NCBI GenBank assembly: GCA_029532415.1
Contig: JAQOTA010000050.1
Coordinates: 4,402,001 to 4,466,000 of the forward strand
Direction: 5' to 3'
Source of the DNA: Marasmius tenuissimus
Taxonomy: Eukaryota; Basidiomycota; Agaricomycetes; Agaricales; Marasmiaceae
DNA length: 64,000 nt
Shown here: in pieces, positions 1 through 11,015 of the stretch
Numbering within the stretch: the first letter of the stretch is position 1
Layout of the letters: every line of letters begins with the position of its first letter
Notes under the pieces: generated by a model
Database searches by the model: none
Told to the model about the DNA's origin: nothing
Seen by the model: the letters and a program-made list of their open reading frames with translations, nothing else
Program-made: the position numbers and the translations under genes

Positions 1-46
1 CTGTCCCGCGAATGAATCTTTTGTCTTGATATGAAATCCTCACAGC

Positions 47-1831
47 ATGGATTCGTCCGAGTTCTCCTCGCCCTTCACCCGTGCTCTTGATACAAACTAC
101 GCGCCGACTGTTGATGAGCGTTCAGAGATCAGCGCTCTCCTTCGCGGTCCCGAGCAGAGACTCCACGCTTTGAAGGAAGAGATTTCCAAGCTACAGGCAG
201 AGCGCGACAAACTACAATCCTATATTGATCGACATCGACAACTTCTATCACCTTTCCGAAGACTTCCAGCTGATGTTTTGGGGGAAATCTTTGTACGATG
301 CCTGCCAGAGAATGGTGTTGGAAGTGATTCGAGATCCTTATTGAAGGTCAATCTTCCAGGTCGGTCGCTGAACGACGCTCCCCTCCTCTTGACTATCGTC
401 TGCCGTTTGTGGAGGAAAATTGCCCTCGAGACGCCGAGGCTTTGGAACCGCCTTCATATCTATCTTCCGCGGTCTCACCCTGACTATCCGGACGAGTCGC
501 TATTCATCTACATACGTGCCCGGAGGGAAGGTATCGAGAGCTGGCTGAAAAGAGCAGGAGTGTTGCCCCTTGGCTTCTCCCTTGCTTTTGGTTCCTACTT
601 GGGGACGCCTCCTTCGCCAAATTCCCCACAAAATACAATTGCCGAGTGCTACTCGGAAATCACAAACATCATCTCTCGCTACTCCCACAGGCTGCAAACG
701 CTAGTCCTTTCTCGTCGTGCCATGGGGGCCACGTTGTTTGGGTGCACTTTGGAGGATTTGACTCGGAATGGAATGCCTGCGTTGGAGAATTTACATCTCC
801 TGGGAGGACTGTTGTTTAATGATGATATATACCGCATTTTTGACCACGCCATACCACCAGAAGATGCGCGTACACCCGTTGCCGCCCTCCTCGCTCAGTC
901 ACATTCGCTTCGGTTAGTCCATTTGGCATCAGAACACCTGGAAGGCTTCCTGAGTCTCAAGCTCAACTGGCCTTCCTTAACGGAACTCCATTCTATCTCT
1001 CCCCTCACTTGGAATGACCCTGGCGTCATCATCCCTAGGATCAGCATGTTATGCCCCTCCTTGACCGTGCTCCGACTCGAGGTGAACTTTGAACGCTCCG
1101 CCGATCATGCCCTAACCACCACAGCCAGCCTGCCTGGTCTCAAAACGCTCGATCTCTCTGTAACACGAATAGAGGGCACCTACAGTGTCCTCCATGACAG
1201 TCTTCGATTGGCGTTCCAGCGTTTAGAAGTTCCACGTCTTACTCATTTTTGTCTTGTAGTCGACATGAATCGGTACATGGAACGAGACACCGCCGCCACA
1301 ATGCCTTTCCACGATCTGTTTTTGAGATGCGGGTCCAGCCTAACGCACTTGACACTTGGTAGTGACTTCCTCTGGGGTGATCCGCAGAGACTTATGCGTT
1401 CCCTCGAGTTGCTTCCATTCCTTCTCTCCCTTCGCGTGAAAGGTAGACGCGATGCTTATGCTGGTTCCGAGGTGGTCTACTGGTCGGATGCGAAGCCACT
1501 CCTCAGGCTCCTTGCGACAGAACCAATCCCATGCCCATCACTCGAGGAGCTCGTATTGGACGGCTGTGGGGCGGACCATGTCGATGCCATTATCGCCTTT
1601 GCCTCTGCGAGACCGCGGCTCAAGGCTCTCTCGGTCAAATTTGGGGCTATCGATGACAAGCCAGGGTTACAGATAATGAAGTCGGACCACGTCTTGGCTA
1701 CGTTGAGAGATCTGGGTGAGGTGAAGGGTGTTCGTGTCGATTGGATATGGCGCGAAGGACCCATGGCCGGCATGGTCTTTGACCATCCCTATGCTGGACT
1801 CGACGGACGTCTTGTGGAATGGTATGTATAA
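47..1831 (+). CDS. F-box-like domain protein (agaricomycete family)
   Basis: A single open reading frame of 594 residues beginning at an ATG. Residues 35-65 form a heptad-like helix rich in Leu, Glu and Lys, followed by the hallmark LSPFRRLPADVLGEIFVRCL segment, which is the F-box-like helix found right after a coiled coil in hundreds of mushroom proteins. The rest resembles the degenerate leucine-rich region of that family (repeated L-x-x-L-x-L patches from residue 240 to 560). In such proteins the F-box is expected to bind Skp1 and present substrates to an SCF ubiquitin ligase; the substrate cannot be inferred. The start lies only 46 bases from the window edge and is preceded by a CAG, so an upstream exon is possible. 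No in-frame breaks were seen. Confidence 0.8.
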   Translation: MDSSEFSSPFTRALDTNYAPTVDERSEISALLRGPEQRLHALKEEISKLQAERDKLQSYIDRHRQLLSPFRRLPADVLGEIFVRCLPENGVGSDSRSLLKVNLPGRSLNDAPLLLTIVCRLWRKIALETPRLWNRLHIYLPRSHPDYPDESLFIYIRARREGIESWLKRAGVLPLGFSLAFGSYLGTPPSPNSPQNTIAECYSEITNIISRYSHRLQTLVLSRRAMGATLFGCTLEDLTRNGMPALENLHLLGGLLFNDDIYRIFDHAIPPEDARTPVAALLAQSHSLRLVHLASEHLEGFLSLKLNWPSLTELHSISPLTWNDPGVIIPRISMLCPSLTVLRLEVNFERSADHALTTTASLPGLKTLDLSVTRIEGTYSVLHDSLRLAFQRLEVPRLTHFCLVVDMNRYMERDTAATMPFHDLFLRCGSSLTHLTLGSDFLWGDPQRLMRSLELLPFLLSLRVKGRRDAYAGSEVVYWSDAKPLLRLLATEPIPCPSLEELVLDGCGADHVDAIIAFASARPRLKALSVKFGAIDDKPGLQIMKSDHVLATLRDLGEVKGVRVDWIWREGPMAGMVFDHPYAGLDGRLVEWYV

Positions 1832-1944
1832 CTTGAACCTGTTTGTCACAATTATGTATGCATATGTAGCGCTATGTACTCAGTAACTAGTATCGCCTTC
1901 AACAAGTACCTGTTGATCATTCTTCCGTCTGAAACCACCCATCG

Positions 1945-4027
1945 CTAGAGCCCCTTTCCGTGCATCCAACGAACCACCATTTCAAGCGACTCCCTCGGTT
2001 TATAATAGGGAACCTGCGAACGCGAGATCTCAGATCGACCTTGAATAATAGATCTTGAGCCAACTCACCATATGTCCCGCTGCATCCACAGTCGCAAAAG
2101 TAAGTAATCCAGAGCCCCTGGCCTTCCCGGCGACCTTACCATCCACAATCCACTCTCTCGACCCGTCATTCCGGAATACCTCAGCCCCGCTCCATTCCAG
2201 ATCAAGCATCCACCTCTCGTTGCCGACCCAGTTACATATCCAATCGTACGTACCCACATATATAAGCGTACGGATGCCTCGTTCGAGTAGTGCTGCGACA
2301 TGAGGAGTGGAGGGGTGGAGCGCGTCCTGGGTTGATGAGAAGGCGGTCGTGACGTTCCAGCCAATTAAGCTAAAGTTGGCGGGGAGACCGGGATGTGAGT
2401 CGACACCGAGCTGTTTTCGAACCTTGGGGTTTGATAGGAATGTGTTGACATGTCTAGGTCGTGTCTATCATGAGGAATGTCGGCGGGAGAATACGATACG
2501 CTTCAATCTTACTTCATCTCGGGAGAGCAAAGATCCTGCTCTAGTGTGCCATTACAGTGGTCGCTATAGTAGTATGGATTGAGGCCTTAGATGGTAGAGA
2601 ATCTATGTGAGACGAAGCGATCTTGGACGGAATGTTCGTTCACGACGTACCAGTTGCAAGGAAAGGTCCGGCGATCTGTTCTTGGCACCAACTGAATGCG
2701 GCACCACGATCGATCGCGTCGTATTGGTCAAGGCAGGCGGCTTTTGTCCACTTTTTACACCTTTCTACCTGTCGAAGCGTTGAGTTGAAATACCCGCGCG
2801 ACCGAATCCAACTCACAGTTTGTTTCATTCGCACGCATGTCCCGATGCTAAGAATCGGCGGAAGTGTAGCTCGTGTACATGCAAAGTCATAGTAGGACCA
2901 GAGCATAGTGTAGGGGTCAGTTGTTGGGTTACCTGTGTTCGAAGGGATAAGATATCAGTTACAACAACAATAACATTGCCGCTTTAGGGGTACGACCAGC
3001 TTGCCTATCATCGTAGAGCTCAAATTGACCGGAGTCAGGCCTGCTCTGACGAGAGCAGCGTTCTGGTCATACACAGCAGATGCGAATTGTGGGATTTAAT
3101 AACCCTGTCTGTCTTCAGCAGCAAAATCGAAGTTGGCACCCAACATATGTTGGCTCACCCCGTACGATTCCCCAGCCATGTGAAATGGTCGACCTTTGAA
3201 CTGGTTGAAGTTCTCGAAGAAAATGGCGATGAATGCGGCAATGTCTTTGGCGGCCTCTTCAGTCGTGCTCTATCGAAGTACGTTGTAAGCATGAAGGTCC
3301 ACAAGAACGATCTGACTGACGACTGATTCCCCATAATCGGCGTAAGAGAAGCCAACTCCGACAGGTTGATCCACAAAGAAAATGTTAGCTTTCGAGTTCC
3401 ATGATTCGGGATGGAACTTTGGACCATGACTATCGAGGATTCTGCATGGTCCTAGTGGGGTTCGTAAGTAAGCTACCCCATACATTGATTCGATTACGTC
3501 GCACCTAGTTCTATGAAGAGCCCAAATCCTGCTGATCCTCCAGGTCCTGCTCGTAGAAAGAGGATCCGGTCAAGGCCGTGCAAACCCAGACAGCAGCCAG
3601 GCGGCATTACCTCCGTTGATCCAGAATATAACATCGTCCGTTTCAGGCTCTGATCTCGATTCGAAGAAATAGAAGAATAGATAACGCGCTTCAATGTCGA
3701 TGCAGCCCGTGTACGCGCTGTGAATTCCAACATTCGTGGGTCAGGACGCGTTCTTCCGTTCGCTTTGCATTTTATGAGAACTTACTTTACTGTATGGTCA
3801 CAGAAGCGGGACTTTTGATCCTTGCACTGTGTCCTGGGAAGAGAGGATGGCTTAAAAATTGTGAACTCCAATTCAGAGATGAATTCCAGTGATTCTACGG
3901 GGGTGAAAAGGTCTTCAACGTCAAGCACGGTCGTTGCGATCGAGTTAGGTGTTATGAGGCTGTAATATGAGGCTCTAGCGAGAGATAGAAGGGTGACAAG
4001 TATTATCTTTGACCAGTGCGAGGGCAT
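1945..4027 (-). pseudogene. S10 serine carboxypeptidase, near-intact copy with one premature stop
   Basis: Reading the minus strand with splice sites gives an almost full carboxypeptidase Y-like protein. Exon 1 (4027-3786) encodes a signal peptide and ends at a CDHTV motif; exon 2 starts at 3717. Family landmarks follow in order: FFYFFESRSEP, NGGPGGS (normally GGPGCS), FFVDQPVGVGFSYADYGES, GESYG with the catalytic Ser, a cysteine-rich insert, YVGTYDWICNW with the catalytic Asp, and DAAGHM with the catalytic His. The last exon (2013-1945) encodes VPYYKPRESLEMVVRW. In the exon beginning at 3104 the expected GG-R-Y reads GGT TAT TAA, so a stop at 3098-3096 falls three codons after GESYG. One intron (3004-2933) appears to use a GC donor. 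Everything downstream stays open, which suggests recent inactivation or an allele-specific nonsense change. It is a paralogue of the gene at 12303-14457. Confidence 0.75.
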
Positions 4028-5311
4028 GATGATGATGAGAGTCTGAGAGACGATATAGGCGGGATGAGTGAACTTGATCTTGAGCCTGAGTCAGGTGAGC
4101 CCATGCCGCAGCCGTTGTCCCAGGATCAGTTCAAAGGTGAAATGAATGCACAACGGGAGTACCAAAAAGGGGTAGAGAAGGTGAACAGTCTGAATTGGAG
4201 TACAGCAAGCACGGATGAGCGCGAAGTTGTGAACCTTACCCGGCGTCTATACTGTAAGCTTATCAGCGTCTATCGCGGCCTCATCACGATCATCGTTCTT
4301 CCCTGTACTCCCCAGCCCTAGACCTGAAGCATGTCCCTACCTGACGATGACAAGCATGTACATGCTTGCTCGTTTCAGTCAGGTCGGCTATGGGCCCACC
4401 CCAGCCCTTTGTGTTGACCTGTGTCATTTCTTCAAGTTGAGTACAGAGCAACTTCTCTTCAGGCCCAACATTTTCCATCCAGCTACCAAAACAAGTTCGT
4501 ATCGTTCGATCAATGGAAAAGGGCATTATGGAGAGATTGCCAATGCTTTCCGAGTCAAAGCGTGCGGGTGCTGCGTTTTCTCCTGAAGTCCCATTCAACT
4601 CTCTGATACCGGTTTCTCCTTCCTATACTTGAGAGTCAGTATGGTCGGCAGGTACAGTACGATTAGTACGAGACCTCGAAACCTCCGCTACGCACAAACC
4701 TCGCAATGCCTCCGATTACTCTCTGTGTGCTCTCGGAGTATCTACTCTATGTTTGTTGCTAACCTGCTACACAAAGCATCCGTGAAGGACCATTCTAACA
4801 CCCTCAAGGTAGAAACAAAGTCATTGCCATCGTCATGTCGCCAATATCTCGCATATGCAATTAGACCGAATCTCTCATCAAGTGGAGACATTTTTCCTCT
4901 CCGAAAATCTGCCATATCAAATTCTCAGTGCTCCCTGCGTTTGAGGGATATAGCATTCTATTCCTGGTGGCCAGCTCTCGGTTTGTTGGCTTTACGTGCT
5001 CGTTACTGCATACTTTCCGCCCCACTATCACACTCTCGACTAGTCCCACAGTGCAACACGTTAGCAACACGGACGCTTTTTTCTCGTCGAAACCTCCGAG
5101 TAACTCACGTACTAGCTCCAGATTAGCTCCAAGTACGAGCAAAGCATGCCATCGGACTGGGTACAACTCACGCTCGCTCGGGGTCAGTTCTCTATAGCTA
5201 GGCGCTATAAATACCGCCCCGCCTCCTCTAAGGAATCCAGTAACCCTTGGTAGCCTCTCCAAAGCTCTCGCTCTACTCGTCTCGCCGTAACTTCAAGCAA
5301 AACAAATCACA
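4028..5311. other. Intergenic region without a supported gene
   Basis: About 1.3 kb between the divergently placed carboxypeptidase copy and the proline-rich secreted protein gene. Open frames here start at non-ATG codons, carry no recognisable domain and do not link through plausible splice sites. The right end carries the TATA box of the downstream gene. Confidence 0.5.
5206..5213 (+). promoter_or_regulatory. TATA box of the proline-rich secreted protein gene
   Basis: TATAAATA lies 99 bases before the ATG at 5312, followed by a GC-rich then CT-rich leader. This is a well-placed core promoter for a strongly expressed secreted protein; the assignment is by position and consensus only. Confidence 0.55.
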
Positions 5312-5970
5312 ATGGCAAAGAGCTTGTTGTCTTTCGTCCTCGCGGCCCTTTTGATGACCGTCTCTGTCTCTGCCGCTCCTGCTGCAAGCGAAACAATCTT
5401 GCCATCCGGAAGGTGAGCCAGTTTGAGGTCTGTGACCGGTGACGTTCAACACGTTTGAACACCTCTTTGAGCAGCGTATCCCTGCCACCACCAGAGTCTA
5501 CTGCTCTTCCTCCAGCTTCAACCACGGTTGATCCTTCCTTGCCTCCATCCTCTCTTCCACCATTGCCACCTTCATCGCTTCCTCCTTCCTCTACCAATCT
5601 TCCGCCTCCACCTCCCTCTTCACCTCCTCCACCGCCTCCGGGCTCTACTCTGCCACCACCACCACCTCCATCTTCACTTCCTCCACCGCCTCCAGGCTCT
5701 AGTCTGCCGCCACCTCCTCCTCCCTCTTCACTTCCTCCACCGCCACCACCTCCCTCCTCACTTCCTCCACCGCCACCGCCTCCTTCTTCAACTATCACTG
5801 TTTCTCCTCCTCCTCCTCCTTCTACTGCTCTCCCGCCCCCTCCGCCTTCTTCCGAGTCTCTCCCACCGTCCTCTGGGCCAATCCCACCGTCATCTTCGGT
5901 CCCACCATCTTCAGTTCCACCAACTTCTTCTGCCATACCTTCGTCTGAGCCTCCCGTGTCGACCGGGTAA
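5312..5970 (+). CDS. Secreted proline-rich low-complexity protein
   Basis: Exon 1 (5312-5412) encodes a signal peptide, MAKSLLSFVLAALLMTVSVS followed by AAPAASE, with a clean AxA-type cleavage site. Intron 5413-5474 (GTGAGC...GCAG) joins to exon 2 from 5475. The mature part, about 165 residues, is almost wholly Pro and Ser in blocks of the type LPPPPPPSS with a little Thr, Gly and Val, and has no cysteine. Such proteins are usually cell-wall or extracellular-matrix components with extended polyproline helices; that role is inference from composition. Exon 2 ends either at the TAA at 5968-5970 or, if the GTAAGT at 5967 is used as a donor, at a stop at 6032-6034; the two forms differ by one residue. 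The complementary strand reads as a long Gly/Glu-rich frame, which is only a shadow. Confidence 0.75.
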
Positions 5971-6329
5971 GTTCGTACATCGTGAGACGCGTGTCATCCA
6001 CACTGAATCTCGTCTCGAACTTTACCAGATTCTGAAGGAGACAATTATACCGCGTCCTCATTGATTATTGAAGAGTTGTATGTCGCATTCTTGCGAAACA
6101 CTCATGTCAAGCTTTACAGATGATTGAAACTATCCCTATCTATGTCGGCTCGGAGAAAGTCTTGCGCTGCCCTCGACGTGCTGCGAGCAAGTCGATCAGT
6201 AGCGCACAAACGAAAATTCAAAAACAGATTAAATTGAGAAAATGTAATAGGCTACTATACCCGTCTGAGTACCTGTACGATATATGTGTATCTGCTTGAA
6301 CATTGGAAACAATTTGAATTAGCTTGCCT

Positions 6330-6578
6330 TCAACTTCCCTTGGTACACTGGCGTCCTCCGAGCTCGGTTACGAAACTGCCTGAGGGCCTCCGGGGCACTC
6401 GCTCGAGTGATTCTAGTCTTCTTGCATCCCGCTTTCTGATGAAAGCTCCGCTTCGCCTACGACTCCGGTGGTCGCCGAAGCTGAAGCTCAGGTCGAGACC
6501 CTCCACACCGCCACCGGACTTTCTCGCCCACGGGTTCGGAAGTACTATGTGCCGCTTTCGGAAGATTCCCATGACCAT
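6330..6578 (-). CDS. Possible small basic protein, unknown
   Basis: An 82-codon frame starting at an ATG, rich in Arg, Ser and Gly (for example GDHRSRRRSG and SLERVPRRPSG). Its ATG is 69 bases from the ATG of the FAH-family gene on the other strand, an arrangement seen for several real pairs in this window. No domain was recognised and it may be a chance frame. Confidence 0.2.
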   Translation of the reverse strand: MVMGIFRKRHIVLPNPWARKSGGGVEGLDLSFSFGDHRSRRRSGAFIRKRDARRLESLERVPRRPSGSFVTELGGRQCTKGS

Positions 6579-6647
6579 GGCTGGGGTACAAAACGCGACA
6601 TCCGAAATCAGGTTTCCCTCTGACTTTCACCTCACTCTCAAACTCTC

Positions 6648-8037
6648 ATGGCTCCCATCAAAACTGTATGCCTTTAACCTTTGTCGAAGGACCTTTAGCT
6701 CAGATCACCCTATAGCAATGGACGCGTCTCATTCGATTCGTGGCCGCCGAAACCTCCCGCGTTCACATCGGTGAACCTGTCGATAGGAATTTGGATGGTG
6801 CGTTTGCACGGTCAATGCCCTTCAGTCTTATAAATTTATATTCTGTGACCAGTTGGTCTTGCATCTCACAACGGTCAAACCATCAAGGCCTACGAGATTA
6901 TCGGCTCAGCACTCGATCCTGCAGCTCAAGTCACTGAGAACGTTCTAACCGTCAGGACGTTGCTTTCTCCAGTGTCGAATGAGGAGGTCAAGTATGTCAG
7001 ATGCCTAGGTTTGAACTATTCGGATCATGCGGTACGTCTCGGGAGCCTTCTCAGAGTAACATGTCGCTGACGGAGTACATAGGCGGAAGCAGGATTGGCC
7101 AAACCAGCGTACGTTCTCTCGAAGTCGTACTGTTATCAGAAGAGTTGAGCGCGTCCATCCCGCAGATTCCCTATTCTCTTTATCAAACCTCCCTCGTCTC
7201 TGCTTGGACCGGACGCTACGATCACGATACCTGCCGTTGCGCAACCCCCCAAGGAACATCTCCCGGACTACGAAGTCGAATTTACGATCGTCATTGGCAA
7301 ACCTGCTAAGGATGTGAGGGAAGAGGACGCGTTGGACTATATCCTTGGTTATACCGGTGCCAACGATGTATGTGATCCACCTCCCTGTAATTTACGCTCT
7401 CTAAACTCGATACTCGATCTCAGGTTTCGTTCCGGAAGCACCAGATGGCCGTTACTCAGTGGGGTTTCTCAAAAGGCTTTGGTGAGCACGGGCCTCATTC
7501 CTTCCCCTCTCGTACGACGAGTCCTCACACCAATGGATCTCCGTACCGCAGACAACACCAACCCGCTCGGACCATGCCTTGTCTCTGCTTCTTCGATTCC
7601 AGACCCGCAACAAGTTCCGCTCAAATGTGTACTAAACGGCACAACCGTACAAGACGGCACGACCGCGTATGTAACCTCGTTTCTGATTCTCTACTCCTCT
7701 CTTTCTACACTCTCAGCCTTTCTTCTCCCGCCGTCTTGTGTTCCTGCATTTTTCTGTCGGCGCGCGCATGCTTACCTTTACTCACTTCCTACCCTTCCCC
7801 TTCCTCAGTGACATGATATTCTCCGTACGCCGGACAATCGCGTTCCTTTCACAAGGCACGACGCTCGAACCCGGTTCTCTCATTCTCACCGGAACTCCGA
7901 AAGGAGTGGGGTCCGTAAAGAAGCCCCCGCTCTATTTGAAGGACGGAGACAAAGTGAGCACGTGGGTCGGTGGGGGGATTGGGTCGTTGTATAATGACGT
8001 GAAGGAGGAAAGGAGTGGTGCGAAGGCGAGGTTGTAA
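6648..8037 (+). CDS. Fumarylacetoacetate hydrolase (FAH) family protein
   Basis: Eight exons were resolved: 6648-6665, 6716-6797, 6853-7031, 7083-7108, 7166-7367, 7424-7481, 7552-7666 and 7809-8037, joining in frame to 302 residues. The N-terminus (QWTRLIRFVAAET) and a core with LNYSDHAAEAG, FIKPPSS, DYEVEFTIVIGK, YTGANDVSFRKHQ, LKCVLNGTTVQDG, ADMIFSV and LILTGTPKGVG match the FAHD1 / 2-hydroxyhepta-2,4-diene-1,7-dioate isomerase branch. The acidic residues in EVEFTIVIGK and in the GANDVS segment are the usual divalent-metal ligands. Relatives act as acylpyruvate hydrolases, oxaloacetate decarboxylases or aromatic-catabolism isomerases; the substrate here cannot be fixed from sequence. No targeting signal is obvious. 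The length is normal for the family. Confidence 0.88.
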
Positions 8038-8218
8038 AGCACACATACATTCGTGCGCGGGTATTCTATGACTGCTGAAAAGAGAAGAATGGATTTGATG
8101 CTTGATCTGTTAATGTACATATGTAGATTTACAATGAATGTTGCACAACTGAGTTACTATGTTCCCTTCAACTGTCGTATGGATGTTAGCGCAGCGCCTC
8201 AGCGTTCAAGGCCCGAAT

Positions 8219-10802
8219 TCAAGAATCAGGGAGACGTTCGAGGATTACGGAGTTATGCTGAAGATAGTCAGGCTGAGAGTCAACGTGCAGTATGATATCG
8301 TCTGGAGTACACTCTTCCAAACCATGCCTAAGGCTTGGTGTTGAGCAGTGATTCTTTGCGAGATACTGAGTTATCCGGACTTACGCGTCTTTCACGTGTA
8401 CCATAATCATCTCCGGATCCTGTAATAACGTCTCACAGTGGCAGCACATCGAGTCTCCATACGGGAGGGGCCTCTTCCCTGCGCCTTGGGATGCCTCGAC
8501 AGCTTCCTCTTCAGTAGCAACCCTCCAATTGGGTCCTAAAGCGAGGTGCACACGTTTGCTGTATATCTGACAACGAAAAACGGTTTCGCCCGTCAGAAAC
8601 AGAAAATCGCAGCGGAAGGGGAAGGAAAGAATACTCACTGCCCGCATAACTGGATACAACTGTCGTCTCCCTAGACCATCAGGACATACGATCCATCCAT
8701 CAGTCTTTCTCACGTCTTCCATCGTCGCGCTCGCAGGGAGGCCGACGGCAGAGATAACATCCTGAGCAACTTTGACGAACCCCTTCCTGATAGTGAAACA
8801 ACTGATGCCCCAAACCCTGCTATCCGTGGCCTCCATATAATTCAACAACGATGGCCATGGCGTCGTCAGACAGCTGTTACGATAGTCCGACTCCGGCTTG
8901 TAACGACTGCATTGGTGCATGAGGGGTCGCGGATACACACACGAACTCGAACAGTGATTACAGGAGAAGACGTTCACGGCGTAATGGAGCACCTCGCACC
9001 CAGCTGTCGTGTCGACATCGTTTTCTTTGAGCAGTTTGATGAGTTCTTCTTCCCTAGATCGAACCCACTGAGTGCGGATCTCAGGTAGTTGGAGGATCAG
9101 ATCGGCGAGGTCTGCCTGTGCGAGTTCGTGTTCAATAGGGAGGAACAACTTTTCTTGGAACCGTGGAAGATCAGCGAGGTCGGCAATACTTGGTCCCACA
9201 GTGTTGAACGGTAGTTTGTCGTACTCTGCTTGTAGGAGGCTTTGGAATTTCAAGTAACGCTGGGTCCACTTCGCATATAGCTCCTTCTCCAAACGGGCGT
9301 TCCTGACTTCTTGCAAGACCCCTTCAAGTTTGGGTTTGAGATCATCCCAATCTTTTGTAGGTTAGCTTATGTGGGTTGAGAGTGTGATTTCAAGCGAGCC
9401 TGACCTTTCTCAGTCAACTTCTTGGCCTGCGTCCCAATCCTGAATTGATGGAGGCGAGATAGACCGTTCATCTGTCTTTCGTGTTCAATTTCTTTCGCCC
9501 ATCCGAGATCCGAGAGCCGTTGCAAGATGCTGCATTACAGTGAGACCACAGAGACCCGGAGAACGCACGGAGCGATCGACGGGGAATACTCACGTGTTTT
9601 GTCGTTCCTTACGCTTCACCGCAAGTTCTAACTCATGCTCCTCCTCCCTGTTCTGCCACCATACTTCCAACTCTTGGGCGTGCTGGTTGAGTAGAGATAT
9701 GAACACCAAAATGTCAGGCGATACCATTCAAAGATAGGTAAAGCTTGCCTGACCTTCTCTTTCGCCTCTGCTTCAGCATTTTTGTAGCCATCCATATAGG
9801 ATCGTGTTCGCCAGCTACAAATTCATCGGCAAGTTGTTCGTAGGTCTCCACCAAGCACACAAAAAAGCGGCCTGAGTAGAGTATTTGAGTGATAAGTACT
9901 CGAGATACGAGTTGAAAGAAGGTTGTTATCACCCATGGCACTGCGCTGTTGTCTTCCAATAATTATTTCCCCTTCGGACCGCATGATGGGCCATAGTTCC
10001 GGTGATATGTTCTCGCTCCCAATACTCGGGATGAATTCGCGGGTATAGGTCTGGCCTACCCATTGGGATATCAGAGGTTCCCTGAAATACCTGACGAGGG
10101 GAGACCGATGGTGAGTCAAAGATGGTTTTGAGAATGCGATTGGCTTTTTACTTCGAGGGATCATCCAAGCAGGCATTGCAAGCTCTCGTTCGGTTGCGCC
10201 AAAGAAGGTTGTGAGCAGGATTTTTCTTATCGCAATGCTGGACACGCGTTGCTCGGTGAAAAGGAGGGCAATCAACCTTCAAAAGTGAGAAATACGCACA
10301 TGGCACTGTGCGTCGTAACATAGATGCGCGTAGGCAGGTTCTGACATGTTTGTCGGAATGTCTGGAAGACCTGCGTTCGACCTAGCCTCTTTCCAAACTG
10401 AATTGATAGAGCGGGATAATAAGAGACTTCTAAGTTCCTTGTTGGTTCGAGAGAGACTGAGAAGATCTCCGGGCGTAACGTGTCCAAATATCTGATCCCT
10501 GGTGGTCAAAACGTCGCAAAACTGCCAGTGGGCGTGGGATCACTCACGATAAATACAACGTCAAGAGGAAACTCCTTCAAACGCTGCAGAAGCCCCCGAA
10601 CTTTTCTTGGGGATTTAACCTGTTCAGCTTCTGAGCCTGCAGGTTGATTCTGTTTTTCGCTTTTTCTTCTCTTCGTCCTTCTTTCGGTCAGCCCTGCATG
10701 AGAGTGTGTCTCGGGCTCTTCGGAATCGCGGTAAGTTGTCGAGTTTCTTGTTCGCGCTGAGCGACGAAGTTGTGTGCTCGGTGATTTCGAGGATCCTGGC
10801 AT
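8219..10802 (-). CDS. F-box domain protein with basic N-terminus
   Basis: The chosen ATG (10802) opens MPGSSKSPSTQLRRSARTRN, a Ser/Arg/Lys-rich tail of about 80 residues with RRTKRRKS that could be a nuclear signal. The F-box follows across an intron: LKEFPLDVVFI joined to IFGHVTPGDLLSLSRTNKE, then an exon with SVWKEARSNAGLPDIP and EPAYAHL, all typical of a large agaricomycete F-box family. The C-terminal part (9316-8383) holds LPFNTVGPSIADLADLP, several Cys/His pairs and a zinc-finger-like CCHCETLL region. An in-frame 72-nt intron lies at 8638-8567. The final exon (8327-8219) was found by splicing a GTAAGT donor at the apparent stop near 8381, giving VKDAHGLEECTPDD and a natural end. The exon map between 9316 and 10270 is not resolved. 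Start codons of this gene and the next are 213 bp apart, back to back. Confidence 0.75.
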
Positions 10803-11015
10803 GAGAAGCGGAGGTCTACCAAGATTGCTTCGGGAATGAGTGTTGAGGGAGTTGGACAAAAGACGACCGTCTATTGCGAACAATTGAGGCCAATTGTGAT
10901 TCAAATATTCGAACGGATGCCTGCCTCAGCCTGCGAGGTGCCTGCCGGAGCCGGTATTTCAGTTGACTCCTTTTCCCATGCAGTTCGACATTCTTAGCCT
11001 CTACCATCACCACCC

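Noticed and set aside
4629..5126. 165-codon open frame
   Set aside because: Begins at a non-ATG codon, has no domain and no plausible splice partner.
5307..5936. 209-codon Gly/Glu-rich frame on the minus strand
   Set aside because: It is the antisense of the proline-rich secreted protein; the plus strand has a signal peptide, intron and TATA box.
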